Shown: positions 18,470-27,895 of the stretch, piece by piece
How the letters are laid out: every line of letters begins with the position of its first letter
Position numbering within the stretch: the first letter of the stretch is position 1
NCBI GenBank assembly: GCA_902775485.1
Contig: CACYMJ010000004.1
Span: forward strand, 1-64,000
DNA: 64,000 nucleotides
Direction of reading: 5' to 3'
Origin: an uncultured Lachnospiraceae bacterium
GTDB taxonomy: Bacteria > Bacillota > Clostridia > Lachnospirales > Lachnospiraceae
Translations under genes and position numbers: made by a program
The notes under the pieces: generated by a model
What the model saw: the letters and a program-made list of their open reading frames with translations, nothing else
Told to the model about the DNA's origin: nothing
The model's database searches: none

Positions 18470-20566
18470 TCAGTCGCCGATCTTGAAGAAATCTATGGCA
18501 GCGCTCATGTCATCATTTATGTTACGCATCTCAGCCGTAGAGTTCTGTGTATCGGAGCATGCATCGGTAACTGTCTGACAAGAAGCAGCAACTTCCTGGG
18601 CAGAAGCGCCGAGCTCTTCGGAAATAGCTCCGAGTTCCGTTGTTGTATTGGAAAGGTCGACCTTGATCGAATCGAGTCTGTCCGTCATCTGTCTGATCGT
18701 ATCGATCTCCAATATCGATGCTTCCACCGAATCCGACAGGACATTGAACTTATCCTGTGCATCCTCTATGTCAGCCTGTTCCTTGCTGATAACCTCAAAT
18801 ACGCGGTTACTTATATCAACCGTTCCGTTCGAAAGAACGATGACATTTTCAATGATCTGTTTGATCTCCTTGGCGGATTCAGCTGAGGAATCAGCCAGGC
18901 TTCTGATCTCATCCGCAACAACCGCAAATCCGCGGCCCGCTTCTCCGGCACGGGCTGCCTCGATCGAAGCATTGAGTGAGAGCAGATTGGTCTGTGCCGC
19001 AATCGACTCTATCGCCTGAACGGCAGATCCGATCTCGGCGATCGCCGAGTTGGTCTCCGCGATCTTGTCATTTATGTTCTGCATAGCTTCAACTGATTCG
19101 TTTGCACCTGCGTATACGGACTTCATGCAGTCCGTTGCATCGTTGTTGGCATTCTTGATAGTCTGTGATGCCTCGAACAATGTCTGCACGTTGTCGTTGA
19201 GCTTTTCGATATCCATACCGAGCTCTGCTGCCTTCTCAGCCATTGTCTGTGCGTTCTCGGCAACGCTCTGGGATGTCTGTGCGACCTCATTGATGGCCAT
19301 ATTGATCTGCGATACGCTTTCAACGTTGTTACCGGTCATGCCGTCAACATTAACTATCGCATTATTAAGTATATTAGCCGAATCCTTGACCGATCTCATC
19401 GAAGTTGACAATGCATTCTTAAGTACCCTGAAAGCATTTATGATGCTGACGGTTTCCTTGATATGTGACTTCGCATTGCACTCTGTCGTTACATCACCGG
19501 TACTGAGCTGTTCAAGAGACTTGGATATCGTGATCAGCGGTACGGAGATAACTCTCTCTATTGCAAGCGCTACTGCGGTGAATATAAGGATACATACGAT
19601 GCAGATGATGATCGTATAGTTTCGAAGGGCATGAAGTCCTGCAAGAACATCGTCCTCATCAGCCGTCAAAACGGCGATATAGTGATCATCTGCTCCGACA
19701 TAATATCCGGCATATTTTGTCTTGCCTTTGTACTCATATTCCACGATGTCGGGTTCAGGATGCTCACCTGCGGCAAGCTTTGCAACCAGTCCCTTGACTG
19801 CTGCATTCTCAACAGGATTACCTATCTTGGACTCATCGGGATGGAACAGCATCGTTCCTTCCTTGTCTACAAAATAAATATATGCACTTGAAAGCTCAAG
19901 ACCGGAAACATCGGAAATCGCTTCTGCTATACCCTTTACATAGAATCCGCAGCCGGCAAACCCGAGAGGAGTTCCGTCATCGTCAAGTACAGGTGTATAC
20001 ATTGACATTATTATCTGTCCGGATGCGGGGCTCGTCATGATACCCGTATTGAACACTCCGTCTTCCGCTGAAAGCATTGATTCCTGAAGCTTTGAAAGGC
20101 TGTCGCCTTCTCTTAATACCATTCCAACAGCACCCTCATTCGGATGAGTAAGAACCTGGGAATTCCAGTCTGCAAGATAAATTCCTTCCCAACCGCTTAA
20201 TTTACTGAAATAATCAAGCGTGAACTTCTGTGCTCTCGATCTGATCATATCATTGGAAGTATCCTTAAGCGCCTCACGGATTATCGGTGCTGCCGTATAA
20301 GCCTTCAGTATAGCCCTGTTGGTGTTGGCCATGGAATCAAATGAATTACCCACACCCTCAACAACCTGAACAAGCGAGTTGTGAGTATAGTTCTTCATTT
20401 GCTTCTGGCTTGAGTTGTATGAAACAACGCTTATGATAACCGAAGAAACAAGAAGCGGGATAAGTGCAAACAGGATGAGCGTTACGCGCATGTTTAGCTT
20501 GGATCCCGATCCGCCTGCCTTGGCACTGCCTCCCTTTGGTTTTGTTGATGTTTTCTTTACTGCCAT
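18470..20566 (-). CDS. Methyl-accepting chemotaxis protein with dCache sensor
   Basis: The chemoreceptor has 698 residues. After a basic Lys/Gly/Ser-rich N-tail come TM1 (about 25-50), an extracellular dCache sensor ([20 protein letters not shown]... [18 protein letters not shown]), TM2 and HAMP ([19 protein letters not shown]). The signalling hairpin carries the conserved tip [20 protein letters not shown]. It should sense small molecules, often amino acids, and control CheA. The start at 20566 is supported by AAGGAGAAGG. No other chemotaxis genes are in the window, so it is an orphan receptor. It is monocistronic, with its own promoter (20615-20643) and terminator. Confidence 0.95.
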   Translation of the reverse strand: MAVKKTSTKPKGGSAKAGGSGSKLNMRVTLILFALIPLLVSSVIISVVSYNSSQKQMKNYTHNSLVQVVEGVGNSFDSMANTNRAILKAYTAAPIIREALKDTSNDMIRSRAQKFTLDYFSKLSGWEGIYLADWNSQVLTHPNEGAVGMVLREGDSLSKLQESMLSAEDGVFNTGIMTSPASGQIIMSMYTPVLDDDGTPLGFAGCGFYVKGIAEAISDVSGLELSSAYIYFVDKEGTMLFHPDESKIGNPVENAAVKGLVAKLAAGEHPEPDIVEYEYKGKTKYAGYYVGADDHYIAVLTADEDDVLAGLHALRNYTIIICIVCILIFTAVALAIERVISVPLITISKSLEQLSTGDVTTECNAKSHIKETVSIINAFRVLKNALSTSMRSVKDSANILNNAIVNVDGMTGNNVESVSQINMAINEVAQTSQSVAENAQTMAEKAAELGMDIEKLNDNVQTLFEASQTIKNANNDATDCMKSVYAGANESVEAMQNINDKIAETNSAIAEIGSAVQAIESIAAQTNLLSLNASIEAARAGEAGRGFAVVADEIRSLADSSAESAKEIKQIIENVIVLSNGTVDISNRVFEVISKEQADIEDAQDKFNVLSDSVEASILEIDTIRQMTDRLDSIKVDLSNTTTELGAISEELGASAQEVAASCQTVTDACSDTQNSTAEMRNINDDMSAAIDFFKIGD

Positions 20567-20614
20567 ATCTGCCTTCTCCTTATCATTAGGATTGTGATAG
20601 ATCACATATGCAAT

Positions 20615-20643
20615 ATTATAGTCAAAATATCATAATAATTCAA
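20615..20643 (-). promoter_or_regulatory. Sigma-A promoter of the chemoreceptor gene
   Basis: TTGAAT (20638-20643) and TATAAT (20615-20620) are separated by exactly 17 bp on the minus strand. Transcription would start near 20608, giving a leader of about 40 nt. Confidence 0.7.
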
Positions 20644-20673
20644 GGAATGCGTCACATTTTTTAGTAAAAATCA

Positions 20674-20961
20674 TCAAAGCGGCAGTTTCATCTTAAACTC
20701 TTCGATCTCCACACGGATGATATTTACAAAATCGATATCCATGACCCCGGCAACATAAACATATATGCTCACTCCTATTGCCAGAAATCCGAATATGATA
20801 CCGATCATGATCTCCGCTTTCCCGAGTTTCGTAAGTCTCTTTTTTTTCATAAGTATCCGGATGGTTCCAAGCAGCACCGCAAGAGTAGCGGGAACCGCAC
20901 CGATAAGGACCCATGACATGACAAATCCGACTATTCCGAGAACAAGAACAACAATCTCCAT
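20674..20961 (-). CDS. Small membrane protein, 95 aa (DUF4190-like)
   Basis: The 95 residues form two hydrophobic hairpins: residues 1-35 are Gly/Val/Leu-rich with a GIVGFVMSW start and residues 50-72 form a second membrane span. A basic turn (KKKRLTKLGKAE) separates them. The pattern resembles DUF4190-type small membrane proteins of Bacillota. It is the last gene of the pxp operon, 30 nt after the TauE/SafE gene. Function is unknown; a role tied to the transporters is only positional inference. Confidence 0.6.
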   Translation of the reverse strand: MEIVVLVLGIVGFVMSWVLIGAVPATLAVLLGTIRILMKKKRLTKLGKAEIMIGIIFGFLAIGVSIYVYVAGVMDIDFVNIIRVEIEEFKMKLPL

Positions 20962-20991
20962 AATCCCCCGCCTTAAGATCGCAGCCGCTGC

Positions 20992-21732
20992 CTAAACCGC
21001 GGCGGCAAAATAATTATATATAAGTAAAGCTCCGCTTATCGCAAGGAGCGCATATATCACTTTCAGAAACAGCTCCCGGTCCAGACGGTCGGCAACCTTC
21101 TTTCCGACAAATATCGCGATCGCAACCGGGATAAGCGAATAAACCACAAGCATGTACTCTCCGTTCGCGTACATCCCGGAAAATATCATGCGTCCCACCA
21201 TGTATGTGTTGATGACGGCCCAGACGGTCGAGATCGTCGCCCTGAACCTGTTCTTGTCATGTATCGCACTTACCGCATATATGACAAGGAACGGACCGCC
21301 CGATGTGAACATGCCCTGCATCAGTCCCGAGAGGATCAGCGCACCTATCCTGACAGATGCCGGCAGTCCGCCCGATTCCGGGAAGAACAGTTTCCACAAT
21401 CCTATGAAAACAACTATGATCCCGTAAACGAGCATGAGCACTGCAAGCGGAAGCGTGGCAAACAGCCACATCCCCACAATAACACCCGGGATCATACAGG
21501 CGAGTATGATCCCGAGGTGTTTAAAGTCAATATTCTTTATCTCACGTACCGATATGATGACGCACGTGATCCACAGAATGCATGTGACCGCTGCCTTTGC
21601 TTCGTTAATGCCCACAAGCGCCATTGAAGGCGGCATCGATATAGGACCGCCGCCAAAACCGGTGACAGCCTGCACGAAGTTCGAAAAAGCCTGTACGAGT
21701 ACAAATAATACGGTTACAACAGTCTGTGACAT
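20992..21732 (-). CDS. TauE/SafE family membrane transporter
   Basis: The 246-residue polytopic protein has about eight transmembrane helices in two repeats. The family signature appears twice, as VTGFGGGPISMPPSMALVG near the N-terminus and MFTSGGPFLVIYAVS in the second half. TauE/SafE proteins move sulfonates, sulfite or other small anions across the membrane, usually outward. Here the gene sits 8 nt after the Nramp-like gene in a 5-oxoprolinase operon, so the real substrate may be a carboxylate or sulfur metabolite from pyroglutamate or glutathione turnover. This is inference. Confidence 0.9.
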   Translation of the reverse strand: MSQTVVTVLFVLVQAFSNFVQAVTGFGGGPISMPPSMALVGINEAKAAVTCILWITCVIISVREIKNIDFKHLGIILACMIPGVIVGMWLFATLPLAVLMLVYGIIVVFIGLWKLFFPESGGLPASVRIGALILSGLMQGMFTSGGPFLVIYAVSAIHDKNRFRATISTVWAVINTYMVGRMIFSGMYANGEYMLVVYSLIPVAIAIFVGKKVADRLDRELFLKVIYALLAISGALLIYNYFAAAV

Positions 21733-21740
21733 TTTTATTC

Positions 21741-23012
21741 TCAGCCGGAAATAAGCTTGTTAAATCCGTCGATGAACGCATTCATGTTTCTTGCCGCAAT
21801 GAATACGAACACACCGATAACAAGAACAACGAGTACATTAAACCATGTCTTGTTCACGTATTCCTTCATGATCGTCTTATCGTTGGCAACGATCAGGAGC
21901 AGGATTCCGGTGATCGGAAGCAGGAATGCGTTTGCAGCCTGTGCGAACAGGATGATCTCTGTCGGTGAAGCTCCGAGTACAAGGGAAGCAAACAGACCGA
22001 ACGCAACGACAACGATCCAGAAGATCTTAAACTTCATCTCCTTAAGATCCTCTTTCCATCCGAGGATACCTGCAGATGCAAATGCAGCCGCAAGAGGCGC
22101 CGTGATCGTTGATGATATACCGGCTGCACAGAGGCCGATACCGAAGAATACCGTTGCCCATGATCCAAGCAAAGGCTCAAGAGATTGTGCCATCTCCGCA
22201 CCGGATGCTATCTCGGTACCCGTAACGTTCATCGTTGCACCGGCACATACAATGATAGCCATTGAAATAAGACCGCCAAGTCCGATCGAGATGATAGAGT
22301 CAAGTCTTGAATTGGCAAGACCTTCGGATACATCCGCATCCTCTCCCCACTTCTTCGAAGCACTCGATGCGTGAAGATAGATGTTATACGGAACGACCGT
22401 TGTTCCCATAAGAGCCGCTACCGTCATCCATGCATTCTCTTCCGCGGGAACCTTGAATCCGAACAGTCCGACTAGAACAGCACCCCAGTCGGGCTTTGCC
22501 GCAAATGCGGTAACGAAGAACACTACGCCCATGATAACTACAAGCGCCGTAAGGAACTTCTCGATATACACGTAACTGCCTGACCACAAAAGAGCCGCCG
22601 CAACAACCGCTATGACTATGATCAGGATCACTTTGCCAGCCGAACCGGAAAGAGCCGGGAACGCAGCCTGGACTCCGAGAACGGAACCTGTGATGTTTCC
22701 TGTCTCATATGCAACGTTACCGATAAATACTGCAGCGATGACCAGTATCGCAAGAAGTATCCTCGATGCCTTGCTCGTAAACTTTGCACGAAGAGCCTGG
22801 CCGAGTCCCATCTTGGACACGATACCGAGTCTTGCAGCCATTGACTGCATGATGATGACCGAGATCACCGACAGGAGCATCGCCCACAGCAGAGTGTAGC
22901 CGTAACTTGCTCCGGATTTGGAACAGCTTGTGACCGTTCCGGGTCCGATGAACGCTGCCGCGACAAGCGCACCGGGACCGATGTTTTTGAGTCTTGTTTT
23001 GAACTTATCCAT
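21741..23012 (-). CDS. Nramp-superfamily transporter lacking canonical metal-site motif (YcsG-like)
   Basis: The 423-residue protein has 11 predicted transmembrane helices of the LeuT-like Nramp superfamily. In true Nramp metal transporters TM1 carries DPGN and TM6 carries MPHN. Here the matching segments are GPGT (residues 23-26) and VPYN in TTVVPYNIYLHAS. The metal-binding Asp, Asn and Met are therefore absent. Bacillus subtilis YcsG, next to the 5-oxoprolinase subunit YcsF, occupies the same operon position. A role in 5-oxoproline or other organic-solute uptake is more plausible than Mn/Fe transport, but is unproven. It lies 29 nt after pxpA. Confidence 0.88.
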   Translation of the reverse strand: MDKFKTRLKNIGPGALVAAAFIGPGTVTSCSKSGASYGYTLLWAMLLSVISVIIMQSMAARLGIVSKMGLGQALRAKFTSKASRILLAILVIAAVFIGNVAYETGNITGSVLGVQAAFPALSGSAGKVILIIVIAVVAAALLWSGSYVYIEKFLTALVVIMGVVFFVTAFAAKPDWGAVLVGLFGFKVPAEENAWMTVAALMGTTVVPYNIYLHASSASKKWGEDADVSEGLANSRLDSIISIGLGGLISMAIIVCAGATMNVTGTEIASGAEMAQSLEPLLGSWATVFFGIGLCAAGISSTITAPLAAAFASAGILGWKEDLKEMKFKIFWIVVVAFGLFASLVLGASPTEIILFAQAANAFLLPITGILLLIVANDKTIMKEYVNKTWFNVLVVLVIGVFVFIAARNMNAFIDGFNKLISG

Positions 23013-23041
23013 AAAGCCCTCCCTTTATATGAATATTTTTA

Positions 23042-23812
23042 TCAACCGATTACCTGGGAAAGAGGTGCTATCTCAATGTTTTCATCTGCAAGCCTCTTTC
23101 TGATGATCCTGACGAATTCGAGTGCATGTGCGTTATCACCGTGAACACATATCGAATCGATCTTAAGATCCAACTCGTTACCTGGGAATGTCGTGACCTT
23201 TCCGGTCTTTATAACCTTAACAACGCGCTCGATAGCCTCATTCTCATCTTCTATCATCGCACCTTCCTTTGTCCTGGCGCGAAGCGACCCGTCATCCTCG
23301 TATGCCCTGTCGGCAAAAAACTCCCTTGCGCACCGAAGCCCGATATCCTCTCCGGCCTTTATCATCTGCGAGCCCGACAGACCCAGAAGTATCAGGTCGG
23401 GGTCAAAATCATATATCGCACTGCAGATGCCCTTTGCAAGCTCATAGTCCTTGCCGGCCATGTTATAAAGCGCACCGTGCGGTTTGACATGATCGATCCG
23501 AACTCCCTGCTGGGTGCAGAAGGCGCTGAGCGCTCCGAGCTGATATGTGACATAAGCATAGGCTTCCGAGGGCGATATGTTCATGTTCCTGCGTCCGAAT
23601 CCCATCAGATCGTAAAATCCGGGATGTGCTCCTATCCCTGCCTTTGCGGCCGCGGCACGCTCTACCGTACGGCGCATGACTACCGGATCGGATGCGTGAA
23701 AACCGCATGCTATATTTACCGAAGAGACAAGTTTGATCACCTCTTCATCCATTCCTATCGTATAAGCACCAAAGCTCTCGCCCAGATCGCTGTTAAGATC
23801 GACTTTATACAT
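23042..23812 (-). CDS. pxpA: 5-oxoprolinase subunit A (LamB/YcsF)
   Basis: The 256-residue LamB/YcsF protein shows [48 protein letters not shown] and [11 protein letters not shown]. With PxpB and PxpC it forms the ATP-dependent bacterial 5-oxoprolinase, which converts pyroglutamate to glutamate. PxpA contributes the ring-opening catalytic subunit. The gene order pxpB-pxpC-pxpA with 4 and 26 nt gaps supports one complex. Confidence 0.97.
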   Translation of the reverse strand: MYKVDLNSDLGESFGAYTIGMDEEVIKLVSSVNIACGFHASDPVVMRRTVERAAAAKAGIGAHPGFYDLMGFGRRNMNISPSEAYAYVTYQLGALSAFCTQQGVRIDHVKPHGALYNMAGKDYELAKGICSAIYDFDPDLILLGLSGSQMIKAGEDIGLRCAREFFADRAYEDDGSLRARTKEGAMIEDENEAIERVVKVIKTGKVTTFPGNELDLKIDSICVHGDNAHALEFVRIIRKRLADENIEIAPLSQVIG

Positions 23813-23838
23813 ATCTTCCTCTTTTCCCGTAAACGATA

Positions 23839-24825
23839 TCAGTTCTTCCAGTGATTGAACAGCCTGTGAATGAAGCTCCTCTTTATGAAACGTTCATTAA
23901 GAAGCCTGAAGCGTTCACGCTCCATCATATATATCCTCTGTGCCTCTTCAACACTGACCTTCGTAAATCTTACCTTTTGCGGATATTTGCACTGTGCTAT
24001 CTTTGACAGGTCCACGGATATGACATTTGCGATCTTGGTGTATCCTCCGAGCGTCTGGCGGTCCGACATCATGATGATCGGCTGTCCGGAGCTCGGAACC
24101 TGGATCGCCCCCTTTGCAATGCCGTCGGATATTATGTCTGCGCCCAGTTCGTTATGTTCTATGACATCACCTTCAAGGCGATATCCCATCCTGTCACACT
24201 GGGATGTGACGGTATATTCACTTTCCAGGAATGTCCTGATGCCTTTTTCGGTAAAATGATCGTCCTGCGGTCCCATGGTCACGCGCAGTTCCACGACGTC
24301 CCCGCCGTAATCCGGACGTTCTATCCTTCTCTGGCCCATAAGCGGAAGGGTTTTTACGCTCGAGAGAAAATGTATCTCGTCTCCGTCCTTTATCTGCCTT
24401 CCTTCAAGGCCGCCGAGCCTGCATTTGATATCGGTAGATCTTGAGCCCATTACCTGGGGAACATCAAGTCCACCGGCAAATGCCACGTATCCCCATGTAC
24501 CGCTTTTGCAAAATCCCATCTCAAGCTCATCGCCCTTTTGGACTTTGATCGCCGCATACATCGGAACGGCCTCACCGTTTATCTTCGGATCGAAATCCCC
24601 GCCGGTAATGCATATGACAGTATCAGATGTGAAATACAATGTGGGGCCTGATATCGTAAACTCTATCACGGCCTCCCTGTCGGTATTGTCGACCAGAAGA
24701 TTTGCGGCCCAGTATGCATGTCTGTCCATCACTCCGCATACGTGAAATCCGAGGTTCTGATAACCCATCCGACCGTAATCCTGTACGGTTGTAAATATTC
24801 CGCCTTTATTGAATACTATTCCCAT
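23839..24825 (-). CDS. pxpC: 5-oxoprolinase subunit C (KipA, carboxyltransferase family)
   Basis: The 328-residue protein of the allophanate-hydrolase subunit 2/KipA family has [20 protein letters not shown] at the start and [25 protein letters not shown] in the middle. PxpC works with PxpB to phosphorylate 5-oxoproline before ring opening by PxpA. In B. subtilis the homolog KipA is known as an antagonist of the KipI inhibitor of sporulation kinase KinA; that is a secondary label. It begins 4 nt after pxpB. Confidence 0.95.
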   Translation of the reverse strand: MGIVFNKGGIFTTVQDYGRMGYQNLGFHVCGVMDRHAYWAANLLVDNTDREAVIEFTISGPTLYFTSDTVICITGGDFDPKINGEAVPMYAAIKVQKGDELEMGFCKSGTWGYVAFAGGLDVPQVMGSRSTDIKCRLGGLEGRQIKDGDEIHFLSSVKTLPLMGQRRIERPDYGGDVVELRVTMGPQDDHFTEKGIRTFLESEYTVTSQCDRMGYRLEGDVIEHNELGADIISDGIAKGAIQVPSSGQPIIMMSDRQTLGGYTKIANVISVDLSKIAQCKYPQKVRFTKVSVEEAQRIYMMERERFRLLNERFIKRSFIHRLFNHWKN

Positions 24826-24829
24826 GTTT

Positions 24830-25555
24830 CTATTCCGTTACTTCAAATTCATATCCGCCGGAAAGATCAAGCCGGCGCAGTTCATCAAATTCTTCCTTCG
24901 TTATCGATTCGAACTTGATATGATCGCCCGCCATATACGGTATAGGCTTATCCTTCTCGGGATTATAACATCTTACAGGTGTTACACCGATGATCCTCCA
25001 TCCGCCCGGGGACTCCATCGGATACAGTCCGGTCTGTCCTCCTCCGATACCTACCGATCCGGCCTCAAGCTTTATCCTCGGCGTCTCAAGTCTCGGAGTA
25101 TGTATCCTCTCATCCAGTCCTCCCAGATACGGGAAGCCCGGCTGGAATCCGAGCATGTACACAAGATAAGGGGTTGCGGTATGTATCTTAATGACCTCTT
25201 CAACGCTTATCCCCGCATGCTTTGCAACATCCTCGATATCCGGACCGTACTGTTTGTCATAACAGACCGGGATCTTCACGATCCTCTTACGGTGAGAATT
25301 CTCCCTGATCGGAACCTCAAGTGCCTTTTTCAGTATCTTCTCCATTGCGGAGTATGTAAGTATGGCCGGATTATAGTGGATCAGGACAGCACGAAACGAG
25401 GGGACGAATTCTTCTATCCCCTTGATCCTCTCATCTGACAGATGGTTTATAAGACCCATCAGTCTGGCATTGATATGTTCATCGATCTCATTCCCGAACT
25501 CCACCGTAAGAGCTCTGTCTCCGGTAGGCAGGATACGCGGGTATTCAATACTCAT
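24830..25555 (-). CDS. pxpB: 5-oxoprolinase subunit B (KipI)
   Basis: The 241-residue allophanate-hydrolase subunit 1/KipI family protein has ILPTGDRALTVEFGNEID at the start, VCYDKQYGPDIEDVA, YMLGFQPGFPYLGGLD and GSVGIGGGQTGLYP. It is the ATP-site partner of PxpC. The ATG at 25555 gives the usual family start; a longer frame from 25708 would run through the tRNA promoter. There is no Shine-Dalgarno: TATAAT ends 8 nt before the ATG, so the mRNA is probably leaderless. It is the first gene of the operon. Confidence 0.95.
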   Translation of the reverse strand: MSIEYPRILPTGDRALTVEFGNEIDEHINARLMGLINHLSDERIKGIEEFVPSFRAVLIHYNPAILTYSAMEKILKKALEVPIRENSHRKRIVKIPVCYDKQYGPDIEDVAKHAGISVEEVIKIHTATPYLVYMLGFQPGFPYLGGLDERIHTPRLETPRIKLEAGSVGIGGGQTGLYPMESPGGWRIIGVTPVRCYNPEKDKPIPYMAGDHIKFESITKEEFDELRRLDLSGGYEFEVTE

Positions 25556-25563
25556 GGGTAAGA

Positions 25564-25592
25564 TTATATCAGAATAATCGCGTTGTAACAAT
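25564..25592 (-). promoter_or_regulatory. Promoter of the pxp operon (extended -10, leaderless)
   Basis: TTGTTA (25587-25592), a 17-bp spacer and TGaTATAAT (25564-25572) form a strong promoter with an extended -10 on the minus strand. Only 8 nt separate TATAAT from the pxpB ATG, so the start site should coincide with the start codon or nearly so. Confidence 0.75.
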
Positions 25593-25640
25593 TCGAAAAA
25601 ACAGCTAAGCGATATTTTTGCAGGATATGAAAAATTGTTA

Positions 25641-25669
25641 TTGACTATAAAACTTTGCTTTGGTATTAT
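25641..25669 (+). promoter_or_regulatory. Promoter of tRNA-Leu(AAG)
   Basis: TTGACT (25641-25646), a 17-bp spacer and TATTAT (25664-25669) lie 9 nt before the mature tRNA 5' end. It is back to back with the pxp promoter. Confidence 0.8.
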
Positions 25670-25678
25670 ATACGGGAT

Positions 25679-25763
25679 GCGGAAGTGTCGGAATTGGCAG
25701 ACGAGCAAGACTAAGGATCTTGTGGGCGCTTAGCCCGTGTGAGTTCAAGTCTCATCTTCCGCA
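25679..25763 (+). tRNA. tRNA-Leu (anticodon AAG)
   Basis: The 85-nt class II tRNA has acceptor GCGGAAG/CTTCCGC, discriminator A and anticodon arm CAAGA-CTAAGGA-TCTTG. The anticodon is therefore AAG, which reads CUU and, if A34 is changed to inosine, CUC and CUA. Most bacteria use GAG here. A long variable arm (GGGCGCTTAGCCC) is present. CCA is not encoded. It has its own promoter upstream and a terminator 7 nt downstream. Confidence 0.93.
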
Positions 25764-25770
25764 CGTTAAA

Positions 25771-25800
25771 GAAGCCCTGATGATTCAGGGCTTCTTTTTT
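25771..25800 (+). terminator. Terminator of tRNA-Leu(AAG)
   Basis: A 10-bp stem GAAGCCCTGA/TCAGGGCTTC with a 4-nt loop is followed by six T residues (25795-25800). Read on the minus strand, the same hairpin follows the beta-galactosidase stop by 10 nt with a shorter T-tract, so it probably ends both convergent transcripts. Confidence 0.9.
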
Positions 25801-25810
25801 ATCCTCCGGT

Positions 25811-27862
25811 TCAGGACTTATACTTAAAACAGTATTTCTTTTTTGTTTCACCTGCTCCGTCCCCGCGGGCCACAACAAGGCTTTCCTTCGGAGCAAGCGT
25901 TGTATCCCCGACCGTTATGCTGCCTTCGGATGTATTTAAATAGAATTCAAACACCTTATCTCCGTCTGACCTTCTGTGATACTCGATCCCTTTCGGTATG
26001 TCCGCACATTCGATGTCTGCATCTTTAAGAAGGGTTTTAAGAAAACCTTCCATTTCATCAGGAGCGCTTCTGGCTGCCTGGTAATAAGCCGCACCGCTCC
26101 CGTATTTCTTACAGGTAAGTGCCGCCCCTCCCTTGTAGTAATCATCAGTATATACACCTATGACATCGGCATCCCCAACCTTTAATACCTCGGCATAGTC
26201 CCTTACTTTCCAGTTCGAATCTCTGAATCTCTCATCCGTTATATTAACGGTATTTGTATCTGTGGGATAGAGCGTGTCGATCTCTTCGCTGACGATCCCG
26301 AAAACCTCCGAAAGGCCTGCTCCCGGAAACCCTCCGAGATGGCACAGGCAGTTCTCATTAATATATCCCATCATATAAGTTCCCAGTATTATGCCGCCCC
26401 GGCTGACAAAATCCCTGATACGCCGTGCGCACTCATCACGCAGCAGAAACAGCATCGGCGCGATTATAAGGCTGTATCCGTCAAACGGATCATTTGCTGA
26501 TATTATGTCGGCCTCAACTCCGAGCTGCAACAGTTTCTTCCAATATTCCGAACACGTCTGAGGATACCGGCGGGTTGTTTTTGCAAAGCCTCCGGATCCG
26601 TCTATGGCCCACCAGTTGTCCCAGTCAAACAACACTGCCGCTTTGGATACCGGAACCGTTCCTTCCACATCCGCAAGTTCTTCAAGCATTTCCCCGGTTG
26701 CGGCGACTTCCCTGAATATCCTCGTTCCGTCTGTTCCGTCATGACCTATAACACCGCCATGGAACTGTTCCGCCGCTCCGCGCGATTTTCTGAACTGAAA
26801 ATACTGTACCGTATCGGATCCCGATGCGATCGCCTGAAGCGAGAACTGCATATGAACGCCCGGGCGTCTTAATTTGTTATAATCCATCCAGTTAACAACT
26901 CCGGGTGTACTCTCCATCAGCATGAACGGACGGCCTCGTTTAAGTCCCCGAAGCAGAGCATTGTCAAAAGCGCTCTCAAGCATCGTGTCCGCATATGTCT
27001 CACGGTCATTGTGAAATTCCGGATAACTGTCCCAGGAGATCGTATCCATCTGCGCGGTCAGTACCCGGTAATCTATATCGTAAAACTGTTTCATCAGATT
27101 TGTCGTTACCGGGATATCGTCTCTTGATGAATACTGTCTTAATGTATCTGCCTCAGTCTTGGCAAAGTCTGCAAAATTCCACGACGTAAATCTCTTCCAC
27201 TCAAGATTCAGCCCCATGATCGCCGTCTGACCGTTTTCATAAGGAGGTTCGATCTCATCAAAGCTTTCGTATCTTGCGCTCCAGAATGTCGTCCACCACT
27301 CATGATTCAACTTCTCTATGTCATTACCAAAACGCTTTTTCAGATACTCTCTGAACCTGTTTTTACAGTTATCACAATAGCACTCTCCGCCATATTCGTT
27401 TGAAATGTGCCACATCAGAAGTCCGGGATGTGATCCTGCACATTCTGCAAGTTTCCGGTCGATCAGCCTTACCTTGTTCCGGTATATTTCCGAACTCAGG
27501 CAATGGTTATGCCTCAGACCGTGCCGGTTTCTGATCCCCATCCCGTTCGTACGCATAACTTCCGGATACTTAAGATCCATCCATGCCGGCCGGGCTCCCG
27601 ACGGGGTTGCAACAATACTGTATATCCCGTTTTCATACAGTCTGTCCATGACATCGATAAGCCATTCAAAATGGAATTCTCCCTCACGCGGCTCATATAC
27701 ACTCCACGAAAAAACGCCGATCGTTGCCTCGTTGATCCGCGCTTTCTTCATATACTCTATATCAGCCTTAAGTATATCCGGCCGATCGAGCCACTGCTCC
27801 GGATTATAATCCCCTCCGTGTATCAGTTTTCCTATCGGTCTGTCAAATACAAAGTTTTTCAT
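25811..27862 (-). CDS. Beta-galactosidase, glycoside hydrolase family 42
   Basis: The 683-residue cytoplasmic enzyme starts with IGKLIHGGDYNPEQWLDRPD, typical of GH42. The acid/base Glu lies in WHISNEYGGECYC and the nucleophile Glu in MLMESTPGVVNW. The cysteine cluster CYCDNC matches the zinc-binding site of GH42 enzymes. A trimerisation domain and a C-terminal beta domain follow. It cleaves terminal beta-galactosides, often plant or host oligosaccharides. No signal peptide or sugar transporter is adjacent. It follows the EAL gene by 33 nt and ends at a shared terminator. Confidence 0.95.
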   Translation of the reverse strand: MKNFVFDRPIGKLIHGGDYNPEQWLDRPDILKADIEYMKKARINEATIGVFSWSVYEPREGEFHFEWLIDVMDRLYENGIYSIVATPSGARPAWMDLKYPEVMRTNGMGIRNRHGLRHNHCLSSEIYRNKVRLIDRKLAECAGSHPGLLMWHISNEYGGECYCDNCKNRFREYLKKRFGNDIEKLNHEWWTTFWSARYESFDEIEPPYENGQTAIMGLNLEWKRFTSWNFADFAKTEADTLRQYSSRDDIPVTTNLMKQFYDIDYRVLTAQMDTISWDSYPEFHNDRETYADTMLESAFDNALLRGLKRGRPFMLMESTPGVVNWMDYNKLRRPGVHMQFSLQAIASGSDTVQYFQFRKSRGAAEQFHGGVIGHDGTDGTRIFREVAATGEMLEELADVEGTVPVSKAAVLFDWDNWWAIDGSGGFAKTTRRYPQTCSEYWKKLLQLGVEADIISANDPFDGYSLIIAPMLFLLRDECARRIRDFVSRGGIILGTYMMGYINENCLCHLGGFPGAGLSEVFGIVSEEIDTLYPTDTNTVNITDERFRDSNWKVRDYAEVLKVGDADVIGVYTDDYYKGGAALTCKKYGSGAAYYQAARSAPDEMEGFLKTLLKDADIECADIPKGIEYHRRSDGDKVFEFYLNTSEGSITVGDTTLAPKESLVVARGDGAGETKKKYCFKYKS

Positions 27863-27895
27863 TTTATCCTCCGTTTATCCCGCAAAAGGCAACAT

